Shown here piece after piece: positions 44,505-53,530 of a stretch of DNA of 64,000 nucleotides. The stretch lies in the NCBI RefSeq assembly GCF_000019725.1, contig NC_010505.1, positions 5,006,001 to 5,070,000 on the forward strand, read 5' to 3'. The stretch comes from Methylobacterium radiotolerans JCM 2831. Lineage in GTDB: Bacteria; Pseudomonadota; Alphaproteobacteria; Rhizobiales; Beijerinckiaceae. A model generated the notes under the pieces. It was not told the DNA's origin, did no database searches, and was given only the letters and a program-made list of their open reading frames with translations. A program made the position numbers and the translations under genes. How positions within the stretch are numbered: position 1 is the first letter of the stretch; each line of letters starts with the position of its first letter.

Positions 44505-44625
44505 CCGGCTTGGGTGGAAACGCGACCTTCTGCTTCTGGCCGCAAAGGCTAGAGAGCCGACGGCCTTAGCCGTATTAGCCAGCTCTTCTGACGAGCACGA
44601 ACGCCAAGCATCTATCCGGCGAGAA
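44505..44625 (+). repeat. Dispersed intergenic repeat, copy 5
   Basis: Reads TTGGGTGGAAACGCGACCTT and continues CTGCTTCTGGCCGCAAAGGC, then AGCTCTTCTGACGAGCACGA. It aligns along about 100 bases with 47905-48010, including the CTCTTCTGACGA-GCA tail, so the repeat is longer than its palindromic core. Confidence 0.55.
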
Positions 44626-44654
44626 CCGTCGCCTTCGTCACGCTCAGTAGACCT

Positions 44655-46256
44655 CTAGGACGCTCGCCGCACGTTCCAGAACACAGACAGGTTCTTGACC
44701 ACGTCCCGGAGATCGTCCCGATAGGCAGTCCGGCTGAGATACTGGCCGAGGGGCAGGTAGGGCACCTCCTGCATCGCCAGCGCCTGGATATCGTGGGCGA
44801 TCTTCCGGCGGCCGTCCTCGTCCGGCGCCTCGATCCAGGCCCCACGCATCGCCTCGATCTGCGGGAGGTCGGGCCAGCCGAAGAAGCCCGTCTGCACGCC
44901 GCCGCAGCGCAGCACCTGCTCTACCGCCGGGTTCAGCATGTCGAAGCCGGACCAGTCGGTGCAGAAGATGTTCCAGCCACCCTGGTCCGGAGGCGCCTTG
45001 TTGGCCCGGCGGGTGACCATGCTGCCCCAGTCCGAGACGGCGTGCTGCACGTTCATGCCGAGGCGCTGTAGGAGGTCGTTCATCACATCGCCCATCGCGG
45101 CTAGCCGCGGCAGATCGCCCGCCGCCAGCAGGACCACGCGCTCGCCCTTGTAGCCGGCCGCGATCAGGTCCCGCTTCGACCGCTCCAAGTCGCGCGGACG
45201 TGTCAGCGCGTCGAGACCCACATCGGAGGCCATAGCCGTGTCGGGGGCGAAAAGGCCGACGCCGGTCCGGATCAGGTTCGGATCCGTCCCGTTGATCGCG
45301 GTCATGAAGTCTTCTTGCGAGAGTGCCTCCAGCAGCACGCGGCGAACCGCAGGCTTGTCGAAGGGTGGGTGCAGGTGGTTCATCACCCCGGTGCCCATCG
45401 TCCCCAGCCGGCCCGATAACGGCGTGACGATCCCGCGGTCGGCTCCCAGTGTTGGAAGCAGGTCGTTGATCGGGTTCTCCCACCAGTCGACCTCGCCGTT
45501 CTTCAGCGCGGCTGCGGCCGTGCTGGGATCGGGCATGGTCGTCCACTCGACCCGGTCGAAATGCACCCGCTTCGGCCCGGCCACTCCCGAGACCTCCCCG
45601 TCCGCACGGGGCACGTAGTCGGGGTTGCGGTCGTAGACGACGCGGGCGCCGATGATGCGCTCGCGGGCATTGAACCGGAACGGACCCGAACCGACGACCT
45701 CGGGGAGCTGCTGCTTGGGGTCGAGGACAGCCAGCCGCTCCGGCAGGATCAGCAGCGCCGGGGGCCCGAGCTTCGACAGGGTCGCCAGCATCAGGCCGTA
45801 GGGCCGGTTGAGGCGGATGGTGAAGCTGCGATCGTCGGGGGCTTCCATCGCGTCGGTGCGCGCTAACAGCAATTGGCCGAGGTTGTCGCGCGGCGCCCAC
45901 CGCCGGATCGAGGCGACGCAGTCGCGCCCGCGCACCGGCTCGCCGTCGTGGAACTTGAGACCCTCCCGCATGCGGAAGGTCCAGCGCTTCCCATCGTCCT
46001 CCACCGTGTAGCCCTCGACCATCTGCGGCTGAGGCCGGAGATCGCCGTCGATCGCGAAGAGCTGGTCGAACACCAGCAGCGCGTGATTGCGCGTGACGTA
46101 GGCGCTCGTCGTGAGTGGGTCGAGGATCGTGACATCCGCCTGCGGCACGAAGCGCAGGGTCCGCTGACGAGCGCTCTGCGCGAGCGCGGGCCGGGTGAGG
46201 AGGAACGAGGCGGCGCCTACCGCGGCGGCGGCCCCGAGAAAGCTTCGACGCAGCAT
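44655..46256 (-). CDS. Tat-exported peptide/nickel-type ABC substrate-binding protein
   Basis: 533 residues from the ATG at 46256 (MLRRSFLGAAAAVGAASFLL). The RRSFLGA motif followed by a hydrophobic stretch and ALAQ is a twin-arginine signal. SBP family 5 features: TLRFVPQADVTILDPLTTSA, the YTVEDDGKRWTFRMREGLKF segment and FHDGEPVRGRDCVASIRRW. It binds di/oligopeptides or similar ligands in the periplasm. No permease or ATPase genes adjoin it, so it is another orphan binding protein or works with a distant transporter. Confidence 0.87.
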   Translation of the reverse strand: MLRRSFLGAAAAVGAASFLLTRPALAQSARQRTLRFVPQADVTILDPLTTSAYVTRNHALLVFDQLFAIDGDLRPQPQMVEGYTVEDDGKRWTFRMREGLKFHDGEPVRGRDCVASIRRWAPRDNLGQLLLARTDAMEAPDDRSFTIRLNRPYGLMLATLSKLGPPALLILPERLAVLDPKQQLPEVVGSGPFRFNARERIIGARVVYDRNPDYVPRADGEVSGVAGPKRVHFDRVEWTTMPDPSTAAAALKNGEVDWWENPINDLLPTLGADRGIVTPLSGRLGTMGTGVMNHLHPPFDKPAVRRVLLEALSQEDFMTAINGTDPNLIRTGVGLFAPDTAMASDVGLDALTRPRDLERSKRDLIAAGYKGERVVLLAAGDLPRLAAMGDVMNDLLQRLGMNVQHAVSDWGSMVTRRANKAPPDQGGWNIFCTDWSGFDMLNPAVEQVLRCGGVQTGFFGWPDLPQIEAMRGAWIEAPDEDGRRKIAHDIQALAMQEVPYLPLGQYLSRTAYRDDLRDVVKNLSVFWNVRRAS

Positions 46257-46627
46257 AGCCTGAGGCCTCGACAGTTGCGTTGGAAGCGACCTGTCCTCCC
46301 AGCCGAGCAGGCGGTACTTCCCGTCGCGCACCCTACCATGCTGAAGCGGCTTTGGGCTGCACCCCATCACCTTACGCAGGTTTGAACATCGGCCGCTTTG
46401 TCTGCTTTGCGAATGCCCGAGGGACGCTCAGGACGTCCGGGAGGGGTCGACAGCGGGATAGCCGCCTTGGGTGGTTTCCAGCCGGTCTGCTTCCGGACGG
46501 AAATGTGTCCAAGCGGACATCTCTGTCACGCTTGAGGCGCCAACAAAATTTGCGGTACAAGCTGCGATAGTGCTTTCTGCTGCTCGTCTATTCGGAGGCT
46601 CTGCGACAGTGAGATTGCCAGAATTTG
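46257..46627. other. Intergenic region with one repeat copy
   Basis: 371 bases between divergent genes. It holds the repeat at 46460-46540 and the likely promoters of both neighbours, none of which I can place confidently. No gene seen. Confidence 0.45.
46460..46540 (+). repeat. Dispersed intergenic repeat, copy 6
   Basis: GCCTTGGGTGGTTTCCAGCC then GGTCTGCTTCCGGACGG, followed by GTGTCCAAGCGGACATC. It is nearly the same as the second unit of copy 3. The GTCC/GGAC arms could form a hairpin. Confidence 0.55.
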
Positions 46628-47149
46628 ATGAAAGATAAACTCTTGTTGGCTGTGGTCGCTTACGGCATGCTGACTTCAGCGTTATTCGGCAATCCAGCGC
46701 AGCCGATTGCCCTCTTGACGATATGGGCCGACCGGCTCGGTATACCTTTCTGGCGTGGCATCGTTGCCCTCTCAGTTGCTGCCTCCGTCTTGGTCGTTGT
46801 GCGGCTCCTTAGGAATATGCTTCCGGAGATCTGCCGTCTGATGGCATTTGTAATATTGGCCATTTTGATGCCGACTATGATCGTGGGGCTCCTTGCAGAT
46901 GCGATTAGGCATCACGCTGTCCTAATATTCAAAGCCGATGAAGTCGAAGAACATTCATTTTTCTCTTCCATTCGCCATGCGCCCTCTAATTTTCAGTTTT
47001 TTCTACACACCGCAGCACTCAAAGAGTGCAAACCCTACGCATGGAGTTATCGCAAGCTGGAATTTTATAAATTGCCTTCAAGTGCGGCCGTAAATGTCTT
47101 GCCGAAATCATGGATCGAACGCTGTTCTATAAAATTTGATGATCCATGA
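46628..47149 (+). CDS. Membrane protein of unknown function
   Basis: 173 residues from the ATG at 46628. Three hydrophobic segments are visible at about residues 5-20, 42-58 and 70-92 (MAFVILAILMPTMIVGLLAD). A hydrophilic C-terminal half follows with four cysteines in the protein (ALKECKPYAWSYRKLEFYKL, SWIERCSIKFDDP). Codon use and AT content differ strongly from the surrounding genes, suggesting recent acquisition. No family recognised. The frame is long for its low GC, which supports it being real. Confidence 0.5.
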   Translation: MKDKLLLAVVAYGMLTSALFGNPAQPIALLTIWADRLGIPFWRGIVALSVAASVLVVVRLLRNMLPEICRLMAFVILAILMPTMIVGLLADAIRHHAVLIFKADEVEEHSFFSSIRHAPSNFQFFLHTAALKECKPYAWSYRKLEFYKLPSSAAVNVLPKSWIERCSIKFDDP

Positions 47150-47460
47150 CCATTTTCATAGGTCGAGCTGGTAATACATTAAATGGAACTTGCCCAATCA
47201 TTATCGAGCGGCCCGTTCGGAAAAGCCCTGGCGCTGATCCGCACAGCTCAGTTGGGTCGGGGGCGGAGCGTCTGCTCATGAGTGAATGATAAACCTGCGG
47301 CGCCAACCTGCTGCCGTCGTCAAGCATCATGACATGACATGACGGAGCGAAACGTGACGCGGTGTCGAGTGAACGCGGCAGGTCACTACGGTGGGATGGC
47401 GGCAAAATTGCTTAATGAAATCTAAACCGAACGTTATGTTTCGATTTGAGATCGTCGATC
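47150..47460. other. Intergenic region without a supported gene
   Basis: 311 bases before the PilZ gene. A short direct repeat ATGACATGAC occurs at about 47329-47341. Otherwise nothing recognisable. Confidence 0.4.
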
Positions 47461-47721
47461 ATGCTAGAGCGTCGTAACACCCCACGGCTCCGGACTTATC
47501 TGGGTGCTAAAATTTCCTTCGATGCAAGCTACTGTGTTGTCGATTGCCTTGTGCGCGACCTGTCCCAGAATGGGGCGAAGCTCGTTCTAAGCGAGACAGC
47601 CATCCTCCCTGGCTACTTCGATCTTATCGTGCCCAAAAAGGGCTGGACGCTGCGCGCTGAACTCGTATGGCGTGGCACTGATCGGATCGGAGTTGCCTTC
47701 CTGAGTAACGGCAGTTTCTAA
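47461..47721 (+). CDS. PilZ domain protein
   Basis: 86 residues from the ATG at 47461; an in-frame TTG at 47446 is less likely. The c-di-GMP-binding pattern of PilZ is present: MLERRNTPRLRTYLGAKISF (RR..PR with the basic residues) and VRDLSQNGAKLVL (D-S-x-x-G). A single-domain PilZ protein acts as a c-di-GMP receptor for motility, exopolysaccharide or surface behaviour. No operon partner is visible on either side. Confidence 0.8.
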   Translation: MLERRNTPRLRTYLGAKISFDASYCVVDCLVRDLSQNGAKLVLSETAILPGYFDLIVPKKGWTLRAELVWRGTDRIGVAFLSNGSF

Positions 47722-48679
47722 GCACGCCTCTGCATCCTTTGGCAGGACCAGAAGCGTAGCGACAGGGCGCCCGCCACGGATTGTTTGCGGGTTGAGGGAC
47801 GAGCTCCGGCCTGAGCTGAAGCTGCCAAACGGTCGCGGGATGGCCGCTTGTGGGATGCTATGGCTGCCGCAGAGGCGACCGGAGCGGGTCGCAAGCGTGA
47901 TAGCCGCTGTGGGTGGAAAACGGCCTGTCCGCTTCCGAGCAGCAAAGGCACGTAAACGGACAGCCTTCGCCGCGGCACTCGACCTCTTCTGACGAAGCAT
48001 GAGCGCGCTCCGATCGCTGACCTAGATGCGTTTGGCTCTGCCGCCTAGAAAGCCTTCAGGACACCAAGTTCACGCTCCAGGCGCATCGTCGAGGTTTCTA
48101 GGGCCTCAACCGATACCTTTGAAGCGCGCTGCCATTCTTAGATGGTCGAGGCGCGTTTGATCTACATCGCGCATCCAACCTGGCGGCGACTCACATGGCT
48201 GATGGGTGCCGAGGAGAGGCGACCTCGGCCGATCCAGTCCGGGTTAGAGAGGCGCCCAGATCGCACTCATCATCCTCATGCAAACGTTCTATGTTTCTAT
48301 TCAGAAACATTTGCGCCCGGACATCCCGTATTAATATGGATTAGTATGCTGCATCGCAGCATAAGCAAGTATCTCAACCGTAATGATTTTTTATGAGTGC
48401 CGCTGCGTGCAACTGAATGAGCTCGCGATCACACCTCCGGTATAGCCGGCAAACCTAGTGTTGCGAAAATGACGCTGGGGCTAAGAGAGATATGCTTCGG
48501 GATTAAATGGCATTGCTGTCCGAAACCTTTCCGGCATGATCCGACAGCAGCGGGCCTCACCAGTTTGAGCGCTTGCCGGAGCCAGCCACCAAGACGCGGG
48601 CCCAACCAACAAGATGAACAGGCGTGATCCGGGAAACGGACGTCGCCACGAGATGGGTCTCGAAGTTTTGGGGATATCG
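47722..48679. other. Long intergenic region before the porin gene
   Basis: 958 bases. A repeat copy lies at 47870-48010. The part from 48250 to 48400 is AT-rich. The last 200 bases should contain the porin promoter, but no convincing -35/-10 pair stands out. Short frames (for example 48142-48396) lack ribosome sites and family resemblance, so I call no gene. Confidence 0.5.
47870..48010 (+). repeat. Dispersed intergenic repeat, copy 7
   Basis: GTGGGTGGAAAACGGCCTGT then CCGCTTCCGAGCAGCAAAGG, followed by AAACGGACAGCCTTCGCCGC and the CTCTTCTGACGAAGCAT tail shared with copy 5. The inverted GTCCG/CGGAC arms are clear. Confidence 0.55.
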
Positions 48680-50335
48680 ATGAGGTTCTTGAAAAACTCG
48701 CTGCTCGGATCTGTTGCTGCGTTCGCGGCGGTAGGCGCAGCTCACGCTGCCGACCTGCCGGTCAAGAAGGCGGTCCCGATCGAGTATGTCCGCGTCTGCG
48801 GCGCCTACGGCGCTGGCTTCTTCTACATTCCCGGCACCGACACCTGCCTGCGTCTCTCCGGCCGCGCCCGGTTCGAGGGCGGCTACATGACCAGCTACTC
48901 GCGTCAGAACGGCTCGAACGTCGGTGATACGTCGGGCTACCAGGGCCGGATGCGCATTAACCTCGATGCCCGCACCCAGACCGCCTACGGCACGCTGCGC
49001 GCTTTCGTCCGCCTCGATGCCGGCGCCCGCACCGGCTACTCCGGCGTCGGCCAGTCCGGCACCCAGCAGCGTATCGGCCAGGCCTTCCCGGGCCTGGGCA
49101 TCGACAGCTTCGGCCGTGACTCTCAGTTCGTGAACGTCGACAAGGCGTTCATCCAGTTCGCCGGCATGACCGCCGGTCGCGCCTCGTCGTTCTTCGACTT
49201 CTACGCCCACGACTTCGAGTTCGCCGGCGCCACCGCCGGTTCGGACCTGGCGTCCACCAACCTGCTCGCCTACACGGCCACGCTCGGTAACGGCCTGTCC
49301 GCCACGATCTCGGCCGAAGATCCGGTCTTCCGCCGCAGCCCGATCTTCTCGCAGACCAACAACCCGGCCGGCATCACAAATAACTCGAACATCCAGAACT
49401 TCGCTCAAACGAACGCACCAGCCGAGGTGTTCATCGGCTACACCGGCGGCGTCCCCACCCGCTATAGCTTCGTCGACGTGATCCAGCGCTCGCGCATGCC
49501 CGACTTCGTCGGGGCCCTGCGCCTCGATCAGGCCTGGGGCTCGGCCCAGCTGTCGGCGGCCGTGCACGAACTGAACGTCGGCAACGTCGCAAACGGTGCC
49601 GGCACCGGCACCGGCTCGAACATCAGCATCCCGCACACCAGCAACTCGTATGGCTGGGCCGTGCAGGGCGGCCTGAAGATCAACACGCCGTTCATCGCGC
49701 CGGGCGACGCGCTATATCTGCAGGGTGCCTACGGCTCCGGTGCGCAGCTCTACACCGGCTACTCTCAGTTCAGCGGTTCCTACGCGCAGAACCCGACGAC
49801 GATCCAGGGTCAGAAGTTCGCGCAGTATTTCAACGACGCGACGGTCAACCCGTTCACGGGTCAGATGGAGCAGTCCACGAGCTTCTCGGTTGTCGCCTCC
49901 TACCTCCACTACTGGACGCCGGAGTGGCGCTCGGCCTTCTTCGGCTCTTACGGTGAGATGAACTACGGCACCGGTGCCCGTCTGGCCCAGGGCGCGGCCT
50001 TCGCACTCGCCAACCCGGCCGGTGCCAACTCCTTCGGCGTGAACGGCGTCGGCGCGCCAGGCACCCGGTTCTTCCAGCTGAGCGAGGCGCTGCGCGACAC
50101 CTACCAGTTCGTGGCGGGCGGCAGCATCATCTGGTCGCCGGTGAAGGACCTCGATATCGGTGTCGAGGGTTTCTACACCCAGATCGGTGTCAAGAATGGC
50201 CGCGTGATCGACCGCGACAAGAGCCCGACGGCTTACGCGAACGTCGCCGGCATCAACAACGGCACCTTCGTGCCGCGGACCACGACGGCGGACAGCGTCT
50301 CCACCTTCCGCTTCCGCGTCCAGCGCGACTTCTAA
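48680..50335 (+). CDS. Outer-membrane porin (Porin_2 family)
   Basis: 551 residues from the ATG at 48680 (MRFLKNSLLGSVAAFAAVGA), a signal peptide cut after AHA; mature protein starts ADLPVKKAVPIEYVRVCGAY. The Porin_2 hallmark CLRLSGRARFEGGY follows the Cys pair. Alternating beta strands rich in Gly, Tyr and Asn run to a terminal strand FRFRVQRDF with C-terminal Phe, needed for BAM assembly. It is long for the family, with an Asn/Thr-rich insertion near residues 215-260. A strong terminator follows, so it is a highly expressed single gene. Confidence 0.9.
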   Translation: MRFLKNSLLGSVAAFAAVGAAHAADLPVKKAVPIEYVRVCGAYGAGFFYIPGTDTCLRLSGRARFEGGYMTSYSRQNGSNVGDTSGYQGRMRINLDARTQTAYGTLRAFVRLDAGARTGYSGVGQSGTQQRIGQAFPGLGIDSFGRDSQFVNVDKAFIQFAGMTAGRASSFFDFYAHDFEFAGATAGSDLASTNLLAYTATLGNGLSATISAEDPVFRRSPIFSQTNNPAGITNNSNIQNFAQTNAPAEVFIGYTGGVPTRYSFVDVIQRSRMPDFVGALRLDQAWGSAQLSAAVHELNVGNVANGAGTGTGSNISIPHTSNSYGWAVQGGLKINTPFIAPGDALYLQGAYGSGAQLYTGYSQFSGSYAQNPTTIQGQKFAQYFNDATVNPFTGQMEQSTSFSVVASYLHYWTPEWRSAFFGSYGEMNYGTGARLAQGAAFALANPAGANSFGVNGVGAPGTRFFQLSEALRDTYQFVAGGSIIWSPVKDLDIGVEGFYTQIGVKNGRVIDRDKSPTAYANVAGINNGTFVPRTTTADSVSTFRFRVQRDF

Positions 50336-50404
50336 TCCCAGATCGAGACCGGTTGTTCTCCAAAGCTTCCTGGTCTTGATGTCCCCGTGCAACGGGACCC
50401 TACT

Positions 50405-50433
50405 AAGCCCGGCCAAGCGGCCGGGCTTTTTTT
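50405..50433 (+). terminator. Rho-independent terminator of the porin gene
   Basis: Perfect 10-bp stem AAGCCCGGCC/GGCCGGGCTT with loop AAGC, followed by a run of T to 50433, 70 bases after the porin stop. Confidence 0.92.
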
Positions 50434-50554
50434 GCATTTCGATGGATGGACAACCACCTCTGCGAACCTCGAGCGGAGCAGACTTTCAAGCCGCCGGAAT
50501 GCACTGCACCAGATCGAACGTCGGCTTTCGGGAACGGCACGACCCGTATTGAGC

Positions 50555-50680
50555 GGCAGAGTTGGGTCGGTAGCGGGCCGTCCGCTCAGGGTGGATATCT
50601 GCCGGCCCGCTTTCGGACCGCTGAGCGACGACGCGGACATCGCATTTGCGCCCGCTCTCGACCTTTCGCGAAGGTACAGT
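50555..50680 (+). repeat. Dispersed intergenic repeat, copy 8
   Basis: GGGCCGTCCGCTCAGGGTGG, then CCGGCCCGCTTTCGGACCGC. Elements of both repeat units are present but rearranged. It lies between the porin terminator and the end of the GST gene. Confidence 0.4.
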
Positions 50681-50714
50681 GCCGGTCGGCCGTGAGAGCC
50701 GCCGACGCTCTTTT

Positions 50715-51383
50715 TCATAGTCGGATGCCGGCTGCTTCGAGAGCACCGTCGATACGCGCGTCGACTTCGCTTTTCGTGGTCGCCCAACCCGGTACCGTCT
50801 TCAGCAGTCGCTGCTGCCAGGCCACGAGGTTGGGGAACTCGTTCAGCGGGATCTTCGTGCGCTCGTTCTGTGAGAACGGGCCCGCGACATCGAAGTCGGC
50901 CAGCGTCAGGCGGTCGCCGACGATGTGGCTGTGCTTCGCGAGGTGCGCGTCCAGCACGCCGGCGGCAGCGCGGATCTTGTCTGCTGCCAATTTGACGATG
51001 GCTTCCTCTGCGGGCTGACCCATGAAGCGCTTGGCGAGCACCTCGTTGAAGGTGAGAGTCGCGAACACGCGCCACTGCTCGCCCGACCAGAACATCCACT
51101 GGAGGATCTCGAACCGCTCCCGCGTCGTTCGACCCGCCAAGTCGCTCCCCGCCTTCTTGGCGAGATAGAGATTGATGGCCGCGGACTCGTAAAGGACGAG
51201 GTCTCCGTCCACCATCACGGGCGACAGGCCGTGTGGGTTCAAAGCCAGGAACTCGGGCGTGTGGCTCTCGCCGTTGAAGAGGTCGATGTCCACGACCTCG
51301 ATGTTCACGCCCATGGCAGCGGCCGCCGCGGTGACGCGGCGCCGGCTGCCGGAACCTGGGTCGCCGTAGATCTTGATGGCCAT
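50715..51383 (-). CDS. Glutathione S-transferase family protein
   Basis: 222 residues from the ATG at 51383 (MAIKIYGDPGSGSRRRV) with AGGAGAAGG upstream. The N-terminal thioredoxin-like domain has the catalytic Ser region GSGSRRRVTAAAAAMG, the cis-Pro LNPHGLSPVMVDG and the gamma-Glu binding YESAAINLYLAKK. The C-terminal helical domain includes VGDRLTLADFDVAGPF. The gene is divergent from the LysR gene at 51517 and likely controlled by it. The protein probably detoxifies electrophiles; substrate unknown. Confidence 0.87.
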   Translation of the reverse strand: MAIKIYGDPGSGSRRRVTAAAAAMGVNIEVVDIDLFNGESHTPEFLALNPHGLSPVMVDGDLVLYESAAINLYLAKKAGSDLAGRTTRERFEILQWMFWSGEQWRVFATLTFNEVLAKRFMGQPAEEAIVKLAADKIRAAAGVLDAHLAKHSHIVGDRLTLADFDVAGPFSQNERTKIPLNEFPNLVAWQQRLLKTVPGWATTKSEVDARIDGALEAAGIRL

Positions 51384-51516
51384 TGCAGACCCTTCTCCTA
51401 TTAGGCTGAGGCTGAGGCTGTGGATGCTCGGGCGGCCGCGACGGCGCCCCGCAGGGGGAGATAGCCTATCCACCCCATTCGATGTATCCGTTCGCCCCGG
51501 AGATCATCTATTCGGA

Positions 51517-52416
51517 ATGCGAATGAGCGACCGTTGGCAGGAAATGGCCGTGTTCGTCCGCGTGGCGGAGACCGGCAGCCTTTCGCGCGCGGGACGCGAA
51601 CTGATGCTCTCGCAACCTTCCGTGTCGCGCATCGTCGGCGCGCTTGAGGCACGGCTGGGCACGACGCTGCTGCTGCGCACCACCCGTAGCATCTCCCTGA
51701 CGGAAGCCGGCAGCCTGTACCTGGAACGCGCGCGATCCCTCCTCGCGGAGGTTGAGGAGGCCGAGCAGGCGGCCCGGGGAGTGGACTCGCTCCAGGGCGC
51801 GATCCGTCTGGCGATGCCAGTGCTCTACGGCTCCCGGGCCGTCGTCCCCGCGCTCGCGACGTTCCTGGCCCGGCATCCGGGCCTCCGGATCGAGATCACC
51901 ATGAGCGACGCGCGCCAAAACCTCGTAATGGACGGGGTCGACATCGCCATCCGCCTCGGCGTCGGCCCGTTGGCAGACTCAACCTTCGGGGCCCGCAGGC
52001 TTGCGACGGTCGAACGCTTGGTGGTCGCGTCGCCGGCCTATCTCTCATCCCGCGGCACACCCGTTATCCCGGCCGAACTCGCTCGGCACGATTGCATCGT
52101 GCAGCACGGCCTGTTCGGTCGCGAGAGCTGGCGCTTCACGCGCGACGGGACCGTCACCACCGTCGATGTCCCCGCGCGCCTCTGGATCAACTCGGCGCCG
52201 GGGATCCTGGCCGCTGCGGTGGCCGGCATGGGCATCGCGCTGGCGACCCGCGTCATGGCCGGGGATGAGCTGCGTGCCGGCCAGCTCGTCCAGGTGCTTG
52301 AGCCCTATCGGCTCGATCCTGCCGAGGTCTACGCGGTCTTCCCGGCGGGTCCGAGACCGTCTGCGAAGGTGAGAGCGATCATGGATCACCTTGGCGCGTC
52401 GCTTAACCAGGGTTGA
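51517..52416 (+). CDS. LysR-family regulator (CrgA/DhfrB-like subgroup)
   Basis: 299 residues from the ATG at 51517 (MRMSDRWQEMAVFVRVAETG); the ATG at 51523 is equally possible. The HTH is LSRAGRELMLSQPSVSRIVG, the wing LLLRTTRSISLTEAGSLYL. The effector domain begins near residue 90 and contains LVMDGVDIAIRLGVGPLADS, typical of the large subgroup that regulates neighbouring oxidoreductase or GST genes. The 133-base divergent gap carries a GAGGCT triple repeat at about 51400-51420. Confidence 0.83.
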   Translation: MRMSDRWQEMAVFVRVAETGSLSRAGRELMLSQPSVSRIVGALEARLGTTLLLRTTRSISLTEAGSLYLERARSLLAEVEEAEQAARGVDSLQGAIRLAMPVLYGSRAVVPALATFLARHPGLRIEITMSDARQNLVMDGVDIAIRLGVGPLADSTFGARRLATVERLVVASPAYLSSRGTPVIPAELARHDCIVQHGLFGRESWRFTRDGTVTTVDVPARLWINSAPGILAAAVAGMGIALATRVMAGDELRAGQLVQVLEPYRLDPAEVYAVFPAGPRPSAKVRAIMDHLGASLNQG

Positions 52417-53101
52417 TCAAACATTCTTTGGCCCCGACCAGTGGCGCAAGAGGCGTATCGATACCGGAGCAGCGGTGGTGTGTAGGTCCGCTTTTCCGGC
52501 GAGGCTGCTCCGAAGCGGTCATTCCGCTTACGGCCACTTCCGGCCTCACTGGCTGGCGCCACTGAACAGCTAGGTTGACCGTGGCTCGCGCCCGGCGCGA
52601 GCCATCGTGCGGCTTCCATGTGGATAAACTGATTTTCTTACTCGGAGCGTGTAACTGTCTGACTTAGCGGGAATTTCCTGCCCGGCCGGGAGCTGCCGGC
52701 GTTCCAGGCCGAGCCGCTTTTCCACTTTACAAGGCTGAGGGCGACCGTGGGGGTCGTTGAAAAAGGGGCGAATATAGCCCCTTCTGTAGCTGGCCGGCAC
52801 ATAAAACGCCGGAAGTTCCCCTAGGCTTGCAGGACGAGCCGAGCTGGAAAACGCGGATGACGGTGCAGACGATCGTGCCGACAGAGGTAGCAATAGGCTT
52901 CCGTGTTCGCGCGAGTTCCATTGCGGCGGGAAACACATGTTGCAAGTTGCGTCAGAATTTGGATCGGCTCACGATAGCCGTAGCGAAGGTAGATGCTATC
53001 CCGGGTTTCACGGGGGCATCTGTCGAAATCCAATCCAATATAAGCATCGTTGGCATCGAGATTTATTAATACAAGCGGCATTGGATCCCGCGATCGATGT
53101 A
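52417..53101. other. Intergenic region with repeat copy 9; no clear gene
   Basis: 685 bases. The repeat is at 52485-52556. From 52600 to 53100 several overlapping frames on both strands are open for 60-100 codons, but none has a ribosome site plus a recognisable motif. It could be decayed coding sequence upstream of the TnsA-like fragment. Confidence 0.4.
52485..52556 (+). repeat. Dispersed intergenic repeat, copy 9
   Basis: GTCCGCTTTTCCGGCGAGGC then TGCTCCGAAGCGGTCATTCC and GCTTACGGCCACTTCCGGCC. It matches copy 2 unit 2 and copy 3 unit 1 across the whole core, with the GTCCGCTT/AAGCGG inverted arms kept. Confidence 0.6.
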
Positions 53102-53530
53102 ATGGAACGCTCCCGGTTGGAGGTTCCCACTTGTATCTCATTCGAAGTCGGACGGGCCGACCGTCGTATGCTCGTAGTTGGCGTCCACGACGCCGTTTCT
53201 CGACCGACGATCGAAAGCGATCTCGAAATCTTGGTCGTGACGAGGTCTGCGATACTAGTCGAGCCGACCCTCAGCGCCGCACGTGCGGTGTGGGCTACAC
53301 GACACCATCCTATCGCAGCCGGCGACCGCATCAGGATATTGACCGCATTTGAAGAGTCCGAGACGCAAACCCTAAGCCATCTCGCAAGCGTCGTCAGGGA
53401 TCCCGCAGGAGGTGTCGAAGCGGTCCTGGGTTTGATCTGTTCGGGCGAACTCATGACTTCTATTCGCGCTGGCATACGCCCGGAGATGAGGGTGTGGCGG
53501 CGAAGCTCGATCGAGCTCGGCGCACCCTAG
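53102..53530 (+). CDS. Possible diverged TnsA-like protein (solo or remnant)
   Basis: 142 residues from the ATG at 53102; the frame is open back to 52937 but that part does not look coding. A strand pair TCISFEVGRADRRMLVVGVH is followed by SDLEILVVTRSAILVEPTL, LTAFEESETQTLSHLASVV and a C-terminal AVLGLICSGELMTSI. The last segments line up with the C-terminal wing of the TnsA-like protein at 54519 (AIIRLIGSGEIVMQ, after a similar acidic region). The nuclease core is not recognisable. It may be the rest of a second, decayed transposition gene or a standalone relative. Confidence 0.35.
   Translation: MERSRLEVPTCISFEVGRADRRMLVVGVHDAVSRPTIESDLEILVVTRSAILVEPTLSAARAVWATRHHPIAAGDRIRILTAFEESETQTLSHLASVVRDPAGGVEAVLGLICSGELMTSIRAGIRPEMRVWRRSSIELGAP

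Noticed and set aside
47329..47341. ATGACATGAC short tandem repeat
   Set aside because: Two units only, which is no more than chance expectation.
48557..49636. 359-codon frame antisense to the porin
   Set aside because: Low-complexity Val/Ala/Gly/Arg shadow; the porin has a signal peptide, C-terminal Phe and its own terminator.
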